From NCBI GenBank assembly GCA_033675265.1, contig JAUJYZ010000706.1, positions 1 to 64,000 of the forward strand: a stretch of DNA of 64,000 bases, given 5' to 3'. This stretch comes from Actinostola sp. cb2023. Lineage: Eukaryota; Cnidaria; Anthozoa; Actiniaria; Actinostolidae. Numbering within the stretch: the first letter of the stretch is position 1; each line of letters begins with the position of its first letter. Shown here one piece after another: positions 33,201 to 44,247 of the stretch. The notes beneath the pieces are model-generated. The model ran no database searches, had not been told where the DNA came from, and saw only the letters and a program-made list of their open reading frames with translations. The position numbers and the translations under genes are program-made.

Positions 33201-33536
33201 ACAGGTTACTAAGCACACCAGATAGCCATGGTTAGCTACAGTGGAGTTATCTAACCAAACAATCAAGTTTCTGGTTCTTTCTAAATATATCAGCTTGTCT
33301 TTCATTTCACTGATACTCAGATGTTGGTTGTCTTGGAATTCATTGAGCTCTGAGAGTCTCTGCTTCACCTCAACTTCACTTAATTCATGGTAATACTGAT
33401 CACTTGATCTTCTCAGAAATAGCTCATGCTTTTTCAGCATTTTTCTTCTTATTTCTTCAAGTGGTGCCTTTCTCCCCTCAGTTGTGAATTCTTCTTTTAT
33501 AATCTTTAGGTTTTTATTAAGAACAAGTTTTTCATA
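30284..33536 (-). CDS. Large Zn/SAP gene copy 1, exon 3 (frameshift and MITE)
   Basis: Acceptor TTTTTGCAG/TATGAA. Contains the WLDNSTVANHGYL block, zinc cluster (FCSACGIHC, plus region about 32850-32930), SAP motif (about 32660-32760), EPLHDIGHHIENF, a 1-base loss near 32515, YFHNLSAHAG and NAEAQERIF, then the MITE 31339-31898, then the WQAHLQQISDYL region, an EEEEEQLEEEEEI acidic stretch and a C-terminal coiled coil. A 2-base gain near 30322 shifts the last 12 codons relative to copy 2. Confidence 0.6.
31339..31898. mobile_element. TTAA-target MITE in exon 3 of copy 1
   Basis: 560 bp, ends AGTGCTACTTAGACG and its inverse, perfect TIR for about 50 bp and imperfect pairing over most of the length. 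TTAA lies on both sides (31335-31338, 31899-31902). The paralogue has no insertion here, and with one TTAA the reading frame aligns codon for codon. First bases (TTAA-AGTGC) are shared with the MITE at 12658. Confidence 0.9.
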
Positions 33537-33826
33537 CTGCAAAAATATACAAATTTGATTATTAATTTACTGTTGTATGAGTTACCTCAATCCCAAATTT
33601 ATTGATCAACCAAGCTTTCTGGCTAATAATCCCATCGTAGGAAGTTGACTATTCTAACCTTGCATGATTCTAACTACTGGATTAAATTATTGTTTTCAGT
33701 GCCAGTTCATCACACTGATTTTTTTTACTGTCAGCTGAAGTCAGAATTTTTATAATCTTGAATAATGGATTATTCTTAATACTATTCTTAATATCCAGTA
33801 AGCCTAAGGGTATTAAATTTCCTTAC

Positions 33827-34343
33827 CTTCTGGGGTACTATCATTTCACCAACTGTATATTCACCAGATTCTATTCTCTCTTTCAACTTCTGTTTTAACA
33901 TTTCTCTGGTGATTTCTGTGGGAATGCTTATCTCTCCCCCAGGTCCTTTTCTCTTTCGTCTTCTTATTACAGGCTCACTGTCATTATTTCTGTTCGTCTT
34001 GAAGCGAGACAAATCTACGCCCTCTGAAATAAGCCATTCTTTAACAATCTGACCACCATTACTGGCTAATTGACCAGCACTATTACACACATTGTATTGT
34101 CTAGCTAATTCACTGTAGTTTATTAAATAGTCATCAGCAAAGCCTTCTACTTCTTCTTTTAGATTCTCTCTGTCCCAATTCATTGTGTCAACATTGCCAG
34201 TATGATCTTTTTTAATTTTCTTTGCTGGAATTTGATCATCTAATATTTTTTCTCTTCTCAATTTTGCAGCTTCCTTTGTTTCAAAAGACAGTGAAATTCT
34301 TCCACGCTGCCAAGCATTCAAGGACTGTCCTCCACCGTAACAT
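33827..34343 (-). CDS. Large Zn/SAP gene copy 1, exon 2
   Basis: Acceptor TTTTCAG/ATGTTACGG, donor CAGAAG/GTAAGG. Encodes CYGGGQSLNAWQRGRISLSF through KKDHTGNVD, CNSAGQLASNGGQIVKEWL and a nuclear-signal-like RRRKRKGPGGE. Reads without interruption. Confidence 0.7.
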
Positions 34344-34487
34344 CTGAAAAATAAATAATTGCTTATCAATTGAATAATAATGATTTATTGATTTATATAA
34401 TGCCCATAGTCCATTTAATAAGTTTAATCTGTTGTACATGTATGTAATATCAATATTCACAAGTACAGTATACAGTATATATTATTC

Positions 34488-34602
34488 GAATGAATCCAAA
34501 TGGGGCCATGAAACTACTGGTCGTGGTTTCGTTTCCCGTTCTAAGTCTGATTTATTTCAGACATTATTTCCAGTAGTTTGATGGCCCCATTTGGATTCAT
34601 TC
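34488..34602. mobile_element. Short palindromic MITE in intron 1 of copy 1
   Basis: 115 bp with 30-odd-base inverted ends GAATGAATCCAAATGGGGCC...; absent from the copy 2 intron. No coding. Target duplication unclear. Confidence 0.6.
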
Positions 34603-34698
34603 ATATATATATACAGCATAGCTACTGATGTACATTATTTTAGATCTCTTTACTACAATGTATATGTCGTGCTATTTTAAAATTATTTGAATAATTAC

Positions 34699-35420
34699 CT
34701 CAAAAATGCAGTTTCTTCCATTTGTTTTTCAATGTTTTCTTTGGAATTCCTGTAGTGCTTTCTCCTGCCATTCCTCATTTCATTAGATGTTTTGTGTTGC
34801 AACATTAGCTCTGGAACTTTTGACAAAGCTTCTGCAAAGCTTACATTAAATTGTTTCTCAAATACTGGAGCCACCTTTTCATATATAGCCTTAGCAGTGT
34901 TCTTAATGTTTGTGTGGGAAGGTCGAAGGACAGTAGCTTTCATCTTATTAACCTCCTGTACAGCTGCGAAAACAGGGTTTATCTTTGCTCTCCCTTTTAA
35001 AAAAGATGACTTGATAGGAAAATAAGATTGAACCTCTGTATTCCTAACTGCACATCCTTTACAATTACTAAGGCTGTGTTCTCTCTTGCGTGCCACTGAG
35101 AGCTTGATCCAGTTCTTCTGAGAGAATGTCTCCAAGTATTTGGATTTCTCATCAGATTTCCTAAAATTCCACTTATTGATTGTTTCTCTCAATCCTGAGA
35201 GCTTCTTGTGGAATTGTAGGAAATCTATGGAGAATCTTTCCACGCTGTCACTGAATGTGTCATTGTATTTCTTGAACATTTCCTGCTTTAATCGAGCTTG
35301 GTATCTGGTGTTGCTTTCACCTTTCTCCCTTCGCATCGAACTCGAAGTTTCTCTTGCAACCTCTACAGCCACAATCTTGGCAAATCCACAAGTATTCGGA
35401 CATAAAAACGTCCCCACCAT
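34699..35420 (-). CDS. Large Zn/SAP gene copy 1, exon 1
   Basis: 241 codons from ATG 35420 to donor TTTTTGAG/GTAATT. C-x3-C at the start (FLCPNTCGF) and C-x2-C in NCKGCAVRN could bind zinc. The end is Lys/Arg-rich (RRKHYRNSKENIEKQMEE). Aligns end to end with 54419-55148. Confidence 0.7.
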
Positions 35421-35882
35421 ACTTGGATGGGTTATTTTTCCTCAATGAAGCGATAATAATAGAAAATAGATGAACAATATGGAGATAAACGTGTACAAAA
35501 CTCAATGAATAATTCCAGAACTATAACGTATTCGAAACTCCCGCTCATAAATAAGACATGCGCAGTAGACATAATAGGTATTTATTTCAGTAAAAATACT
35601 GTCAAATAAGTACATTTTACACCATTAATAGATAAGTTTCGCCTTCGTTCATCTTCTTGTGCAGAGTCAAATACGACATCGTCAAATCAAATACTTCAAC
35701 CGTGTTAAAATGTCTTAAAACATTGAAATACTCACAATATATCTGTGCGTGGACAAAGCTTTGACAATAAACAACATATTTCTGCCAATAAAAAACCCAC
35801 AATGTCGCTCTACAGGGTTGTATTGACAATAATAAGGAAGAAACTGGAAATTATGGCCGCCATTGCTGTATTGATCGTCCTT

Positions 35883-35896
35883 GTATCCATAGAAAC
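35883..35896 (-). promoter_or_regulatory. X-box-like site upstream of copy 1
   Basis: GTTTCTATGGATAC on the minus strand, about 460 bases upstream of the start. It is followed about 30 bases on by AATGGCGGCC (YY1-like). Both are retained in copy 2 while neighbouring bases differ. Confidence 0.5.
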
Positions 35897-35959
35897 CTTC
35901 TCTAGCAAGGCGACCGCTTACCGTTTGTACATGAGCCTGTTCATCGTATTTTATTGAAT

Positions 35960-36620
35960 TTGTCAGTGAACTTAATCGTCGTTGTATAATGGTTTGAGGT
36001 TCGATTTTTTCACTTTTCTATGCTGCTTTTACTTCATCCATTAATGAATTTTCACGATCTAACTGGAAAGGTAGGAAATCATCACCACAATGTCCACTAG
36101 AACACGATTGGTTTTGGATTATTGCTAAAATACCAATAAATAAATTTAAAAACATTGTCATGCCTTAAATGTTTATTGAAGTTCATTTTTCCAGTTAGTT
36201 ATTTGAATATTGAAGTTTCATTCCTCAAATGAGGGTGACAACAGTTGCAATATATCTTGATAACAATTTACTCAAAGCCCTGCAAAAACAGCCTTAATTT
36301 CCCTCCAAATATGCAAATTTTCATGGTCACATGACCGATAATCCGAGAATGTCATCTGTCAAAACTTAGTTCCTACCAGTTGCTATTATCTTGCCAAGTT
36401 ATTTTTATGTGAGATCAATTTATATTTTTCTATGATTTTTTTTCTTAATTTTGACCAAAATGCCCCAAAAAGCCATGCCTTAATGGTGCTGAGATCATCA
36501 AAGCCAGAGTGTGATTACAAAACCCTGATCGACCTGCTGCACAAGTTGGACCACAATAGGCATATTCTACTTCTCCAGACACAATTCAAAGGGCAAGTTT
36601 CAAGTGATGTGCCTCATGGA
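35960..36620. other. Intergenic stretch
   Basis: No firm gene. A plus-strand stretch at 36465-36624 reads LRSSKPECDYKTLIDLLHKL, protein-like in composition, and stops at the insertion of the element at 36625; too short to assign. Confidence 0.35.
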
Positions 36621-36624
36621 TTTT

Positions 36625-37689
36625 TGTAGCTACTGCCTTCTGGGAAGGCGTAGCTACTATGCCATCGAGTGTGTAAGTCCGTCCGTAAGTAAGTAAGTAA
36701 GTAAGTGTCCAAATTTTCGGGTTGACTCGGATTCGTTCGGAAAATCCGATTGAAGTGAGTAGAATTACTCGAACGAGAGCGAAGACGAGTGAAGACTAGA
36801 AAACCTTATCACGATGATACCAGATGTATTTTTGTTGTATTCTCGTCTCGACCGGCGTTTGGTTCGACTACATTTTGTTGATTTTGTCAACTCGCGTCAA
36901 TAGGCGACTTCTTATCGATTGCAACGCCCAAGCTACGTTCTTCCATGTGCTCGATGTGTGATGTTTACGTTTAAAACGAGCGAGGTAAAGTAAGACTCTA
37001 GTCTCTATTTACAATGATTTTGTGCTTTTCTGAATCAGCATTCAAGCACAGCTTTCAGCTGATGTGTCCAGTGTTTTCTCGTAAATAATTGTTCAGGTTT
37101 TTTGACAGTCTTTATATAATTTACACCAGGCAAACGCCGAACCAAGGTGGTTGTTCAGTTGACGATTACGTACTTGTTAAAGCACAGTATTAAAACAGAC
37201 ATTGCTATTACAATTAGTTACAGATCTATTATATATGTTCTCTCAAATAAATTATTGTTACGATTACCAAATGTTCTTGTTGATTAAATTTTAAATAACA
37301 GTTATTTTCGTAGTTATTCTCTTCGTGTAGACCAAGGGGGCTGGCGAGACTGTTGTTTGTTGTCGATTTCCGTTCATATCGTTTACTGAATTAAGTTACT
37401 TGTGTAAAACTTGTGAACACTTGAAATTATGGTTCATTAAATAAGTTATATCTTTATAGCTTTACTTTGTTCTTTTGGATATACAAAGAGCCACTTCGGT
37501 GGAAATGCAATCATTAACCATTTATTATCATTTTTGTCACACCAACATCACAACATTTTCTTTTCACATTACATTTCTTTTCTCCATAATTTCTTTCCTT
37601 CATTTCTCTCTTTTTGTCTCTTTTTCTCTTGATCATTTCTTAACTCATTGTTTATTCGTTTTATTACTGGCTTCACAGCAGTAGCTACA
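36625..37689. mobile_element. Non-autonomous element with TGTAGCTACTGC ends (copy 1)
   Basis: TIR TGTAGCTACTGC at both ends, with a subterminal hairpin directly inside the left end (ACTGCCTTCTGGGAAGGC). It shares AAGTCCGTCC and the end pattern TGTNNCTACTGC with 39427-40831. It includes a (GTAA)n run near 36685. No coding. Right flank is 60 bases from a SAP-gene exon. Confidence 0.55.
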
Positions 37690-37749
37690 TGCAGTCCTAG
37701 ACTGCCTATTTTTAAAATGTGAAAACACTTACAGCGGTAATAAAAATAC

Positions 37750-38376
37750 CTGATCGTAATGCGTTTCAATGTCATGAAGATATTCACCGGCTAAGAAGGC
37801 TTTAGCTTTCTGTAGCCCTGTAGGTAGTGTGTTAGTACTCTCTCGGTGCTTTTTTGCCGACCTTGATATGTGTCTGTCCATTTCTGCACGGACTCTTTTC
37901 AAGAGATGTACGCCATCCACTTTTAGGAAAAGCCACTTTCTTTATTGTCTCACTTTCGCTCGCCTCGTGAGCTTCGACTTCGTCCTCTATTTCAAGGCCA
38001 AGAAGACGCTGTTTACGCCTAGTATAAATACAATTTTCATCTGGATCAACAAGGAGATGTGCAATATTTGCCTTCAGGTAATCACTGACCCTAGAAATGA
38101 GTGAAATTTATGAGAATCTAGGAAACAGAAGGTTCAAGCAAGTCATATTTGTATACTTGATACTCGAATCGACTGTTCCGACTGTCTGATCTTTACTTAC
38201 CGCTTACAAAGTTGAGCTTTGGTTGACAATCCTTTACAAGAATCACCACGGTATTTCAGCCAAAACTTGAGTTCGTGATCCCGATTAGGATCCTTTCCAT
38301 TTAGACTACTACCTGGAATATCATCTTCTGTTAAGAATGATGGTCCAAACACAACGGAACTCATAGAAGACGCCAT
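37750..38376 (-). pseudogene. First two exons of a SAP-like / SWIM-YqaJ family gene
   Basis: Exon 1 (38376-38201) starts MASSMSSVVFGPSFLTED and has the SAP-like helix pair ELKFWLKYRGDSCKGLSTKA then QLCKR, with donor AAGCG/GTAAGT. Exon 2 (38090-37750) starts VSDYLKANIAHLLVDPDEN then IYTRRKQRLLGL and, after one shift, LLKRVRAEMDRHISR, ending ETHYDQ/GTATTT. In the family this N-terminus precedes the SWIM finger and YqaJ nuclease found in degenerate form at 19-21 kb. Later exons are not found: the element 36625-37689 and unrelated sequence follow. DNA binding inferred. Confidence 0.6.
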
Positions 38377-38542
38377 GTTGTTTGATTTGCATGGCCCGTG
38401 ATGCCTCGTTCTCATGTAACTCTCCCTAGATCCCCCTGGTCGGCCGCCATATTGGATTTAGGTGTATAGTGGTATGCGAAAAATACAACGGTATCCGCGG
38501 AAATTTTGACCAAATATACACTACTCGAACAAAAAGTCAGTA

Positions 38543-38721
38543 ATGGCGGACAGCTTGACAATAGCTCCCAGTGGTGTGTGAGAAAACTGTTGTAAGAGGA
38601 ACTACTGAATATCACAGATGAAAAAACAAGTATTGAGGAAGTCAACAAATAATTATTAAAATACACTGAATTACTCGAGCACTACAATCTAATGAGCTAC
38701 AAAGGAAAATATATTTCTGAG
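38543..38721 (+). pseudogene. Divergent coding-like exon opposite the SAP-like gene
   Basis: ATGGCGG at 38543, then in a shifted frame EELLNITDEKTSIEEVNK, LLKYTELLEHYNLMSYKG and KYISE, ending at donor TCTGAG/GTAAAA. Two in-frame TAA codons. The distance to the SAP-like start (about 170 bases, opposite strand) suggests a former bidirectional promoter. No family recognised. Confidence 0.3.
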
Positions 38722-39426
38722 GTAAAAAAAATATTTAAATGCATTCTTGAACCGGACAAAGATAGCTCTTTGGTTCTCAAAAGCATTTGGACTAGAACTA
38801 GATAACCTTTCAAAGAAATCAAGACTGGTAAAATTCATAATTTAGAGGCTTCTCAAATACCAAGTGGAAAATCTGCAGTTGAAGGGGAAATAAACTTAAT
38901 TGATTCAATTCTATTCAATCCCTGATGATGATTTATCATGAAAAGTGACACAGGAACAATATCTCGATAAAACATGGATGTTATTTTACATGTTATTATA
39001 CATGTTATTTTACATTTGTAATTCCCATTAAAAAAAACATTGATGTTAAAACTGAACTCTTAACATTAATGTTTTTTGAAATAATCCCGTGAATGGCATA
39101 TTGACGAAAACAGTCATGGTTTTCACTTTATTAACGTTTGTGGTTTAATAGGAATGTCCCATACATTGTATTTCAAAATAAAACGTGAGCTTTTTAGAAA
39201 AACATACACTGGGTTCTACATCAAAACCATGAATGTGAATTGTTTCCCCAACCTAGTTTTTTCTGGCAAAAAAACACTAGCAGATTTCAGTTAAACCATG
39301 CTTGTAAAATCCAAACTGATCCCATTAATGGGGTTTGTATGAAATACAGAAATGGAAAAAACAAATACATCGATGGGTAATGTTGTAAAACCATTTATGT
39401 GATTGGTGTTTTTTATATTGGGTTTT
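38722..39426. other. Intergenic stretch
   Basis: AT-rich; no gene, RNA or repeat pair seen. Confidence 0.4.
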
Positions 39427-40831
39427 TGTGTCTACTGCTTTTTCAGAAGCAGTAGACACTATGTCATAGCCCGAATTCATAATGGCTGCTTCTAATTTGC
39501 ATAAAAGCCATAAAATATTATATTGGGAAAAGTAAATATTTGATATGATAGAATGTGATCATGTAAATACGATGTGTGTGTGTTTTGAATTCAAATAAAT
39601 CCTTCAGAAGATATGAACATTTTAAATTGTGAATTTGCACCAAAACGAGGCTGGTGAGGACTCACTTGAAAAATTCATACAAAACTCTCTATTTATGATC
39701 TGTCATAACTCCGATGATATTTTGTCTACAGCAAAGAAACTTTCAAAAAATGTTTATTTCTAGGTACTCTTTTAGATGACAGTGATCATTTGTACGAGGA
39801 ACATATCGTATCGCCAAACTAAAAATCCGCCATTATGAATTCGGCGTATTGTGTTAGTCGGAAAATACTTCATGTACCAATATAATTACGAACTCCCACT
39901 TTTGTTCAATGCAATGTGATACGCATGGTTGCTGACATGAATTATATCCCGATGTCTGTAAGTCCGTCCTTGTAAACAAAAGAAAGTTTGTTGCATACTC
40001 GGAAGGAACTTTGTCTATTGGGAACTCTTCCCGACTTCATCCATCAAATCAGATCCAACTAGAATACTGATATATTCTGCCGATCCCTACCTTGAACGTC
40101 CGTAAACATGTGACGTTCATCTGACTGGAAAAACACTCATGTTCTCCACTGCCTAGTATAAAGCGACTTTTATATGACATGTTTTCTCACTTCTTGCCTC
40201 GACTAATTAGGCACAGCTACAGTTTTGCTTAAAAGTAGACTGTGTAAGGTTTGTTTTTATCGAGAATCTTTCAGATATTTTGACGTTTTCAACACATTTT
40301 GTAGCAGAAATATCACCACCAAACTACCGTGTTTGTCTCAGAACCATCACTCTCCGATCGATGAGCCTCGTAAGGAGAATTATTGTTGTTTTTTGGCCTC
40401 GTTTGAGGATATCTTGGCCCATTCGAGAGATAATTAACCAGCTTAATGCCATTTATGGAGGAATAAGATGCTTTCGCGTTTTCAAAGACCCCAGACAAAC
40501 ACGCCACTTCATCGAGTGCAAAGACAAGTCACCTTCTTGTCCATGAAAGCTGTGCCTGGTTATCAAAAGTGATATTATACGGCGGAAGCAAAATTGTAGA
40601 ACTACTCCACAATCTACATCATATATTGATATATATAGTCTGGTATTCGATCTCGTTCACCTTGTAAACTAGTTAAAAAACGTGGTTTCATCAGTAACTC
40701 GAAGAGACAGAGGCTGTCTCGTCTTTGTTTACAAAAAGTAATTCACTCCCTCAAGAGCCGAAAATCAAGAAATATAATTAAAGACAGCTCTTTATTTGTC
40801 ATATTCTACTAGTATTATCGCAGTAGACACA
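39427..40831. mobile_element. Non-autonomous element with TGTGTCTACTGC ends (copy 2)
   Basis: Ends TGTGTCTACTGC and inverse, with a subterminal hairpin at the left end (CTACTGCTTTTTCAGAAGCAGTAG). Related in layout and in the internal TAAGTCCGTCC to 36625-37689, but mostly diverged. Both copies are followed by TG on the right and preceded by TTTT on the left. Confidence 0.55.
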
Positions 40832-41249
40832 TGGTCCCAATCGGGCCCTTATTTAGATTATTCCATGACTAGTTTATTTCCCATCCCGATGTACAGTAAA
40901 TGATAATGAACAAATAACCGATAGTTTGTTGTGGTATGTCCTCTGATAGACCACGGTTTGCGTCATCAAGTCGTCAAAATTGCGCTGTGGAATAACGAGG
41001 CGTAGACGAGTGATTCCACTTTACAATTTTGATGATGAGATGGCTCAAATTAATTTTTTTAAATTACAACAAAAACAAAATAAATCGCGCAACTTACCTA
41101 CAAACTTTTTCTCAAAAACATTGCAGATCGCGCAATCTGGTATATTGACAAGCAACCATTTGAATGCTATTTGGAAGCTCCTCAAATCAGTTTTCAATAT
41201 CAATCAAACATCGATGGCTCTGGGATCAACCAAAATCAGTTCAAAATCA

Positions 41250-41619
41250 TAGTTTTCAAGTCTGAAAGAAACTCTCAGAGAATTAATTTTCAGTGGGGAA
41301 AGCTTCACCTTGTGCCTGGTCATTGTGTGAAATCTGAAATATGCCTTTTTGACACTCAACGAAGCTGAAACATACTCTAAAATCTGATTCCTCAAGTTTG
41401 AGATTGATGTCGTATGACGAGGAACCCATGGTCATGGCTTGTGTTTTAGTAGCATTAAATTTGTAGATAGTTGTTTTTAAACCAAGTAGACAGTGAATTA
41501 AGGTCTTTGTTGATAGTATATTCCAAAACCATAGGAGAGACATCTGAGGCGTATTCCGTTGTGTCATCTGCATAGAGTCTCAATGATGTAGTGGAGACGC
41601 TGTAGTTTAAGTCATGTAG
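41250..41619 (-). pseudogene. LINE reverse transcriptase fragment, 3' part
   Basis: Minus strand reads DLNYSVSTTSLRLYADDTTE, then KTQAMTMGSSSY, with frame changes. YADDT is the RT catalytic box (motif C) of non-LTR elements. It continues the RT at 44248-44420 once the 2.6-kb insertion is discounted. Confidence 0.7.
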
Positions 41620-41900
41620 GAATCAAATCTCACTGTTCAGCCACGATCGAGACAATTCATTTATTTCAGGTTTCATTGATTATCTTGTTGATTGCAGTCG
41701 ATTAATTGAAGGTTTGCTACGATTACAATGATTTCTATTAGAACTAAATCTAAGTCTATTGCTAGATATCTGGATCAAAGATACATGATTGTACTTACAT
41801 CTGGTGGCGAATTACAGCTTTATAAATCAGTCATTTTATGTATGTCTAAAAGTATCGGCGAGTATTCCTGTTTATATCATGCCGGTAAACTTATGTCAAC

Positions 41901-42031
41901 TAAATCACGAGACTATGATCTAAAGGTCATCTATGTAATCCTATTGTAATCAGGTATCAAATAACGGTAACGTAATCTATAATAATGTTCGTGTTAATGT
42001 TCAATTGCTAACAGTGTTTATGTCTTTAACA
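41901..42031 (-). repeat. LTR piece of the BEL/Pao remnant (3' side)
   Basis: Matches 42984-43114. On the minus strand it starts TGTTAAAGAC right after a purine-rich GGAGGCCGGGA, as expected for a polypurine tract followed by a 3' LTR. Confidence 0.6.
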
Positions 42032-42081
42032 TCCCGGCCTCCGATGAAAGCGGGGGTTGACTCATCCATAAATCTTTTCCC

Positions 42082-42792
42082 TCACTGTACTTCCCTTGTA
42101 GCTTCTAGAAAGCAGAGCTTTGTAATGGGGCGATGTAGCACAGTGGACTTGGTCTTGATCTCAGCACTCCTGATGCGTCCATCTCTCCCTTGAATCACTT
42201 TCATTATGCAGCCTAAGGGCCAGTTTCCTCTCTGTACGTTGTCATCGGCGACCAACACCAGGTCATTGATTTCCAGGTTCCTGCGCGGTACATGCCACTT
42301 CTGACGCTGTTGCAGGGTTGGTAAGTACTCTCTCAGCCATCTGTTCCAGTAGTGCTCATCTAGTATATGGCCCTGCCGCCACTTCTTTCTGCTTACCAGG
42401 TCGTTGTCGTCAAAACATCCAGGCGGTATAGTTGTTACCGATCGCTGCAGGAGTATATGATTCGGTGTGAATGCTTCTATGTCTCGCAGGTCGTCTGAAT
42501 TGGGACAAAGTGGCCTTGAGACCTCTTCGTCAACTGTCTTCTCTCCCAGAATGGCTTTCATCGTCCTCTTGACACTTCGGATTAGTCGCTCCCAGACACC
42601 TGACATGTGGGACGCCCCTGGTGGGTGGAATACCCATTTACAGTCACGCTGCAGCAGCTCCTGGATCTGTTTGTGGTTCCATTCCTTGATTGATGCACGT
42701 AGTTCTCGCTCAGCACCGACGAAGTTGGTACCGTTGTCGGACCTCAGCTCCTTTACATCACCTGTAGTATGAAGGAATCGTCTCAGTACCAT
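42082..42792 (-). pseudogene. BEL/Pao integrase C-terminal part with DUF5641-like tail
   Basis: Reads ELRSDNGTNFVGAERELR (second catalytic Asp of rve), WVFHPPGASHMSGVWERLIR (Glu region lacks the standard Glu: GAxHxxGxWERL with E in WER), SRPLCPNSDD, FTPNHILL, then the tail WRQGHILDEHYW, RRNLEINDLVLVAD and RITK-like end. These are BEL/Pao landmarks. About a dozen residues usually found between EEV and the NSRPL block are missing, a small in-frame deletion. The 5' part of the element is gone. Confidence 0.75.
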
Positions 42793-42847
42793 TATGAAGG
42801 CATCTGTTTCGAGAGATTGAGCTAAATCACGAGGCTATGATCTAAAG

Positions 42848-42980
42848 GGCAAGGTTGGGGAGGTCCCACCGTCTCGGCTTGTGATGCCCTTGACTGTAGA
42901 GCCATCTAAGCCGCACAATGATAATCGTTTTCTAAATCTGCGGATAAAAGAGTTGCCATTTAAGCTAGACTCCCTTACAT
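42848..42980 (+). pseudogene. Reverse transcriptase fragment on the opposite strand
   Basis: Reads PPSRLVMPLTVEPSKPHNDN then RFLNLRIKELPFKLDSLTS, an RT N-terminal motif of a retroelement other than the BEL remnant. It is bracketed by two copies of a 25-base word starting TAAATCACGAGGC (42823 and 42984). Confidence 0.55.
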
Positions 42981-42983
42981 CTC

Positions 42984-43114
42984 TAAATCACGAGGCTATG
43001 ATCTAAAGGTCATCTATGTAATCCTATTGTAATCAGGTATCAAATAACGGTAACGTAATCTATAATAATGTTCGTGTTAATGTTCAATTGCTAACAGTGT
43101 TTATGTCTTTAACA
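42984..43114 (-). repeat. LTR piece of the BEL/Pao remnant (5' side)
   Basis: Direct copy of 41901-42031, one base different in the first 12. It marks the outer end of the remnant. Confidence 0.6.
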
Positions 43115-44247
43115 AGTCATTTATTAAGCATTAATGCACGCGAGTGATTTTCAACATTTTCTTTGTTCTCCCAACATATCCCGCGTGTTTTTAACAAAGA
43201 ACAAAGACACGGCAAGCGTGCATTAATTCTTTTATAAAATAATTACAAGGATTTCTTTCTTAAAAAATCCTTTATTTACGCGAATTTTGATTGATCAAAT
43301 TTGCAATTCTCCTGAAAAGCGAGAAATCGTGCATCATCTAATCAAATCTCACGAAAGAAATCAGAATGGCAAAGCGACAGTACCGACTCGACAACTTTTA
43401 TCAGTGCCGTATAAATAGTGTTTTGACAGGAAAAACGTTTTGAAGAATGTTCTTTTCTGTCAGAAAATTACCGAAGAATGTTTGTTGCACTTCGTTTGTG
43501 TATCCTGTGAACACAAAACACGAAGAAAAGTGAGAAAAGCTGAGCTGATTCAATGAAGACGAATCGTCAAACTTTCTGAAATATTTGACAACTAGATGAA
43601 TGATCACGAAGTCAGGTAGCCAAATATCCACAGTTTTTTGTCGTATTTTTGAATCTTTTCATCGCTTTTCCCGACAAGAATGTATAAACGATGGACGTTT
43701 CTGAGACATTTGAAGATATTTTTTCTCTTTGACATATTTTACTAGAGATATAATCGCTCTGTTTTCACTGTTTTGTGAGTATAAGCTTAAATACGGCTAT
43801 CTTTTCTTGATATTTTCAGTCGTACACTTGAGAAAATATGTGTAACTATAGAACTTACAGAACGGTTAGTATGTTATTGAGAAAACTGAGCAGTTAGATT
43901 TAGTTTTCTTCAGTTATTGTGTACAAAAATAATTGGACGATTCGTCGAATTTCTTGGTGTGTTTGAAATTGAAGCTCAATTCTTGCAAATTGTCGGTTTA
44001 AAATCATCAAAATCACATCTAGATAGAATTTGAACTTAACTAAACAAGAAAAACTGTAATTCTATGGCTTTTGTTTAGTAAATAAAACATGTTTGACAAC
44101 AGAAAAATATATATTTGTGGTCGATCAAATCCACTGCATCGCTTCAAGGTTGTTCAAGGTCATCAAAACCATGTTTCTGTGCTCTTATATCACATAGCTT
44201 TTTAGCCAATCAGAGCGCGCGTTATATCGTAGTTATTTTATAAGTAG

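Larger units (their letters stand above)
30284..35420 (-). pseudogene. Large zinc-finger/SAP-domain protein gene, copy 1
   Basis: Three exons: 35420-34699, 34343-33827 and 33536-30284. It is a paralogue of 54419-59366 with the same exon borders and phases; many blocks match closely. Conserved features in order: MVGTFLCPNTCGFAK, NCKGCAVR, RCYGGGQSLNAWQR, a basic RRKRKGPGGE patch, WLDNSTVANHGYL, FCHGDSPLRAFEAGQQKGG with a C2-type zinc cluster, a SAP motif, EPLHDIGHHIENF, KMFGVYFHNLSAHAG, NAEAQERIFNSIKR, an acidic tail and a Lys-rich coiled coil. I know this as an unnamed multicopy family of invertebrates. Lesions: one base lost near 32515, a MITE in exon 3, and a 2-base gain near 30322. DNA binding is inferred from SAP and zinc motifs. 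Confidence 0.65.
29595..35930 (-). mobile_element. TE-like unit, copy 1 (large Zn/SAP protein gene with X-box ends)
   Basis: Homology to 53905-60870 begins near 35925 (GTAAGCGGT) and ends near 29595 (CTAGGTT inverse), reaching well beyond the coding region on both sides. Each end has an X-box-like 14-mer and an ATGGCG(G/T)C motif pointing inward. I see no perfect TIR or target duplication, so the transposon interpretation is an inference from duplicated boundaries and multicopy character. Confidence 0.5.
41620..44243. mobile_element. 2.6-kb composite insertion within the LINE
   Basis: Flanked by GTAG on both sides (41616-41619 and 44244-44247), which may be a 4-base target duplication. It contains a BEL/Pao remnant with LTR pieces (41901-43114) and about 1.1 kb of noncoding sequence to the right. 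Confidence 0.4.

Noticed and set aside
36465..36624. Possible death-fold (CARD-like) end: LLHKLDHNRHILLL
   Set aside because: Only about 50 residues, helical pattern too weak to name a family, and cut by the TGTAGCTACTGC element.
36683..36712. (GTAA)n run considered as CRISPR-like or telomeric repeat
   Set aside because: Simple four-base microsatellite without spacers.
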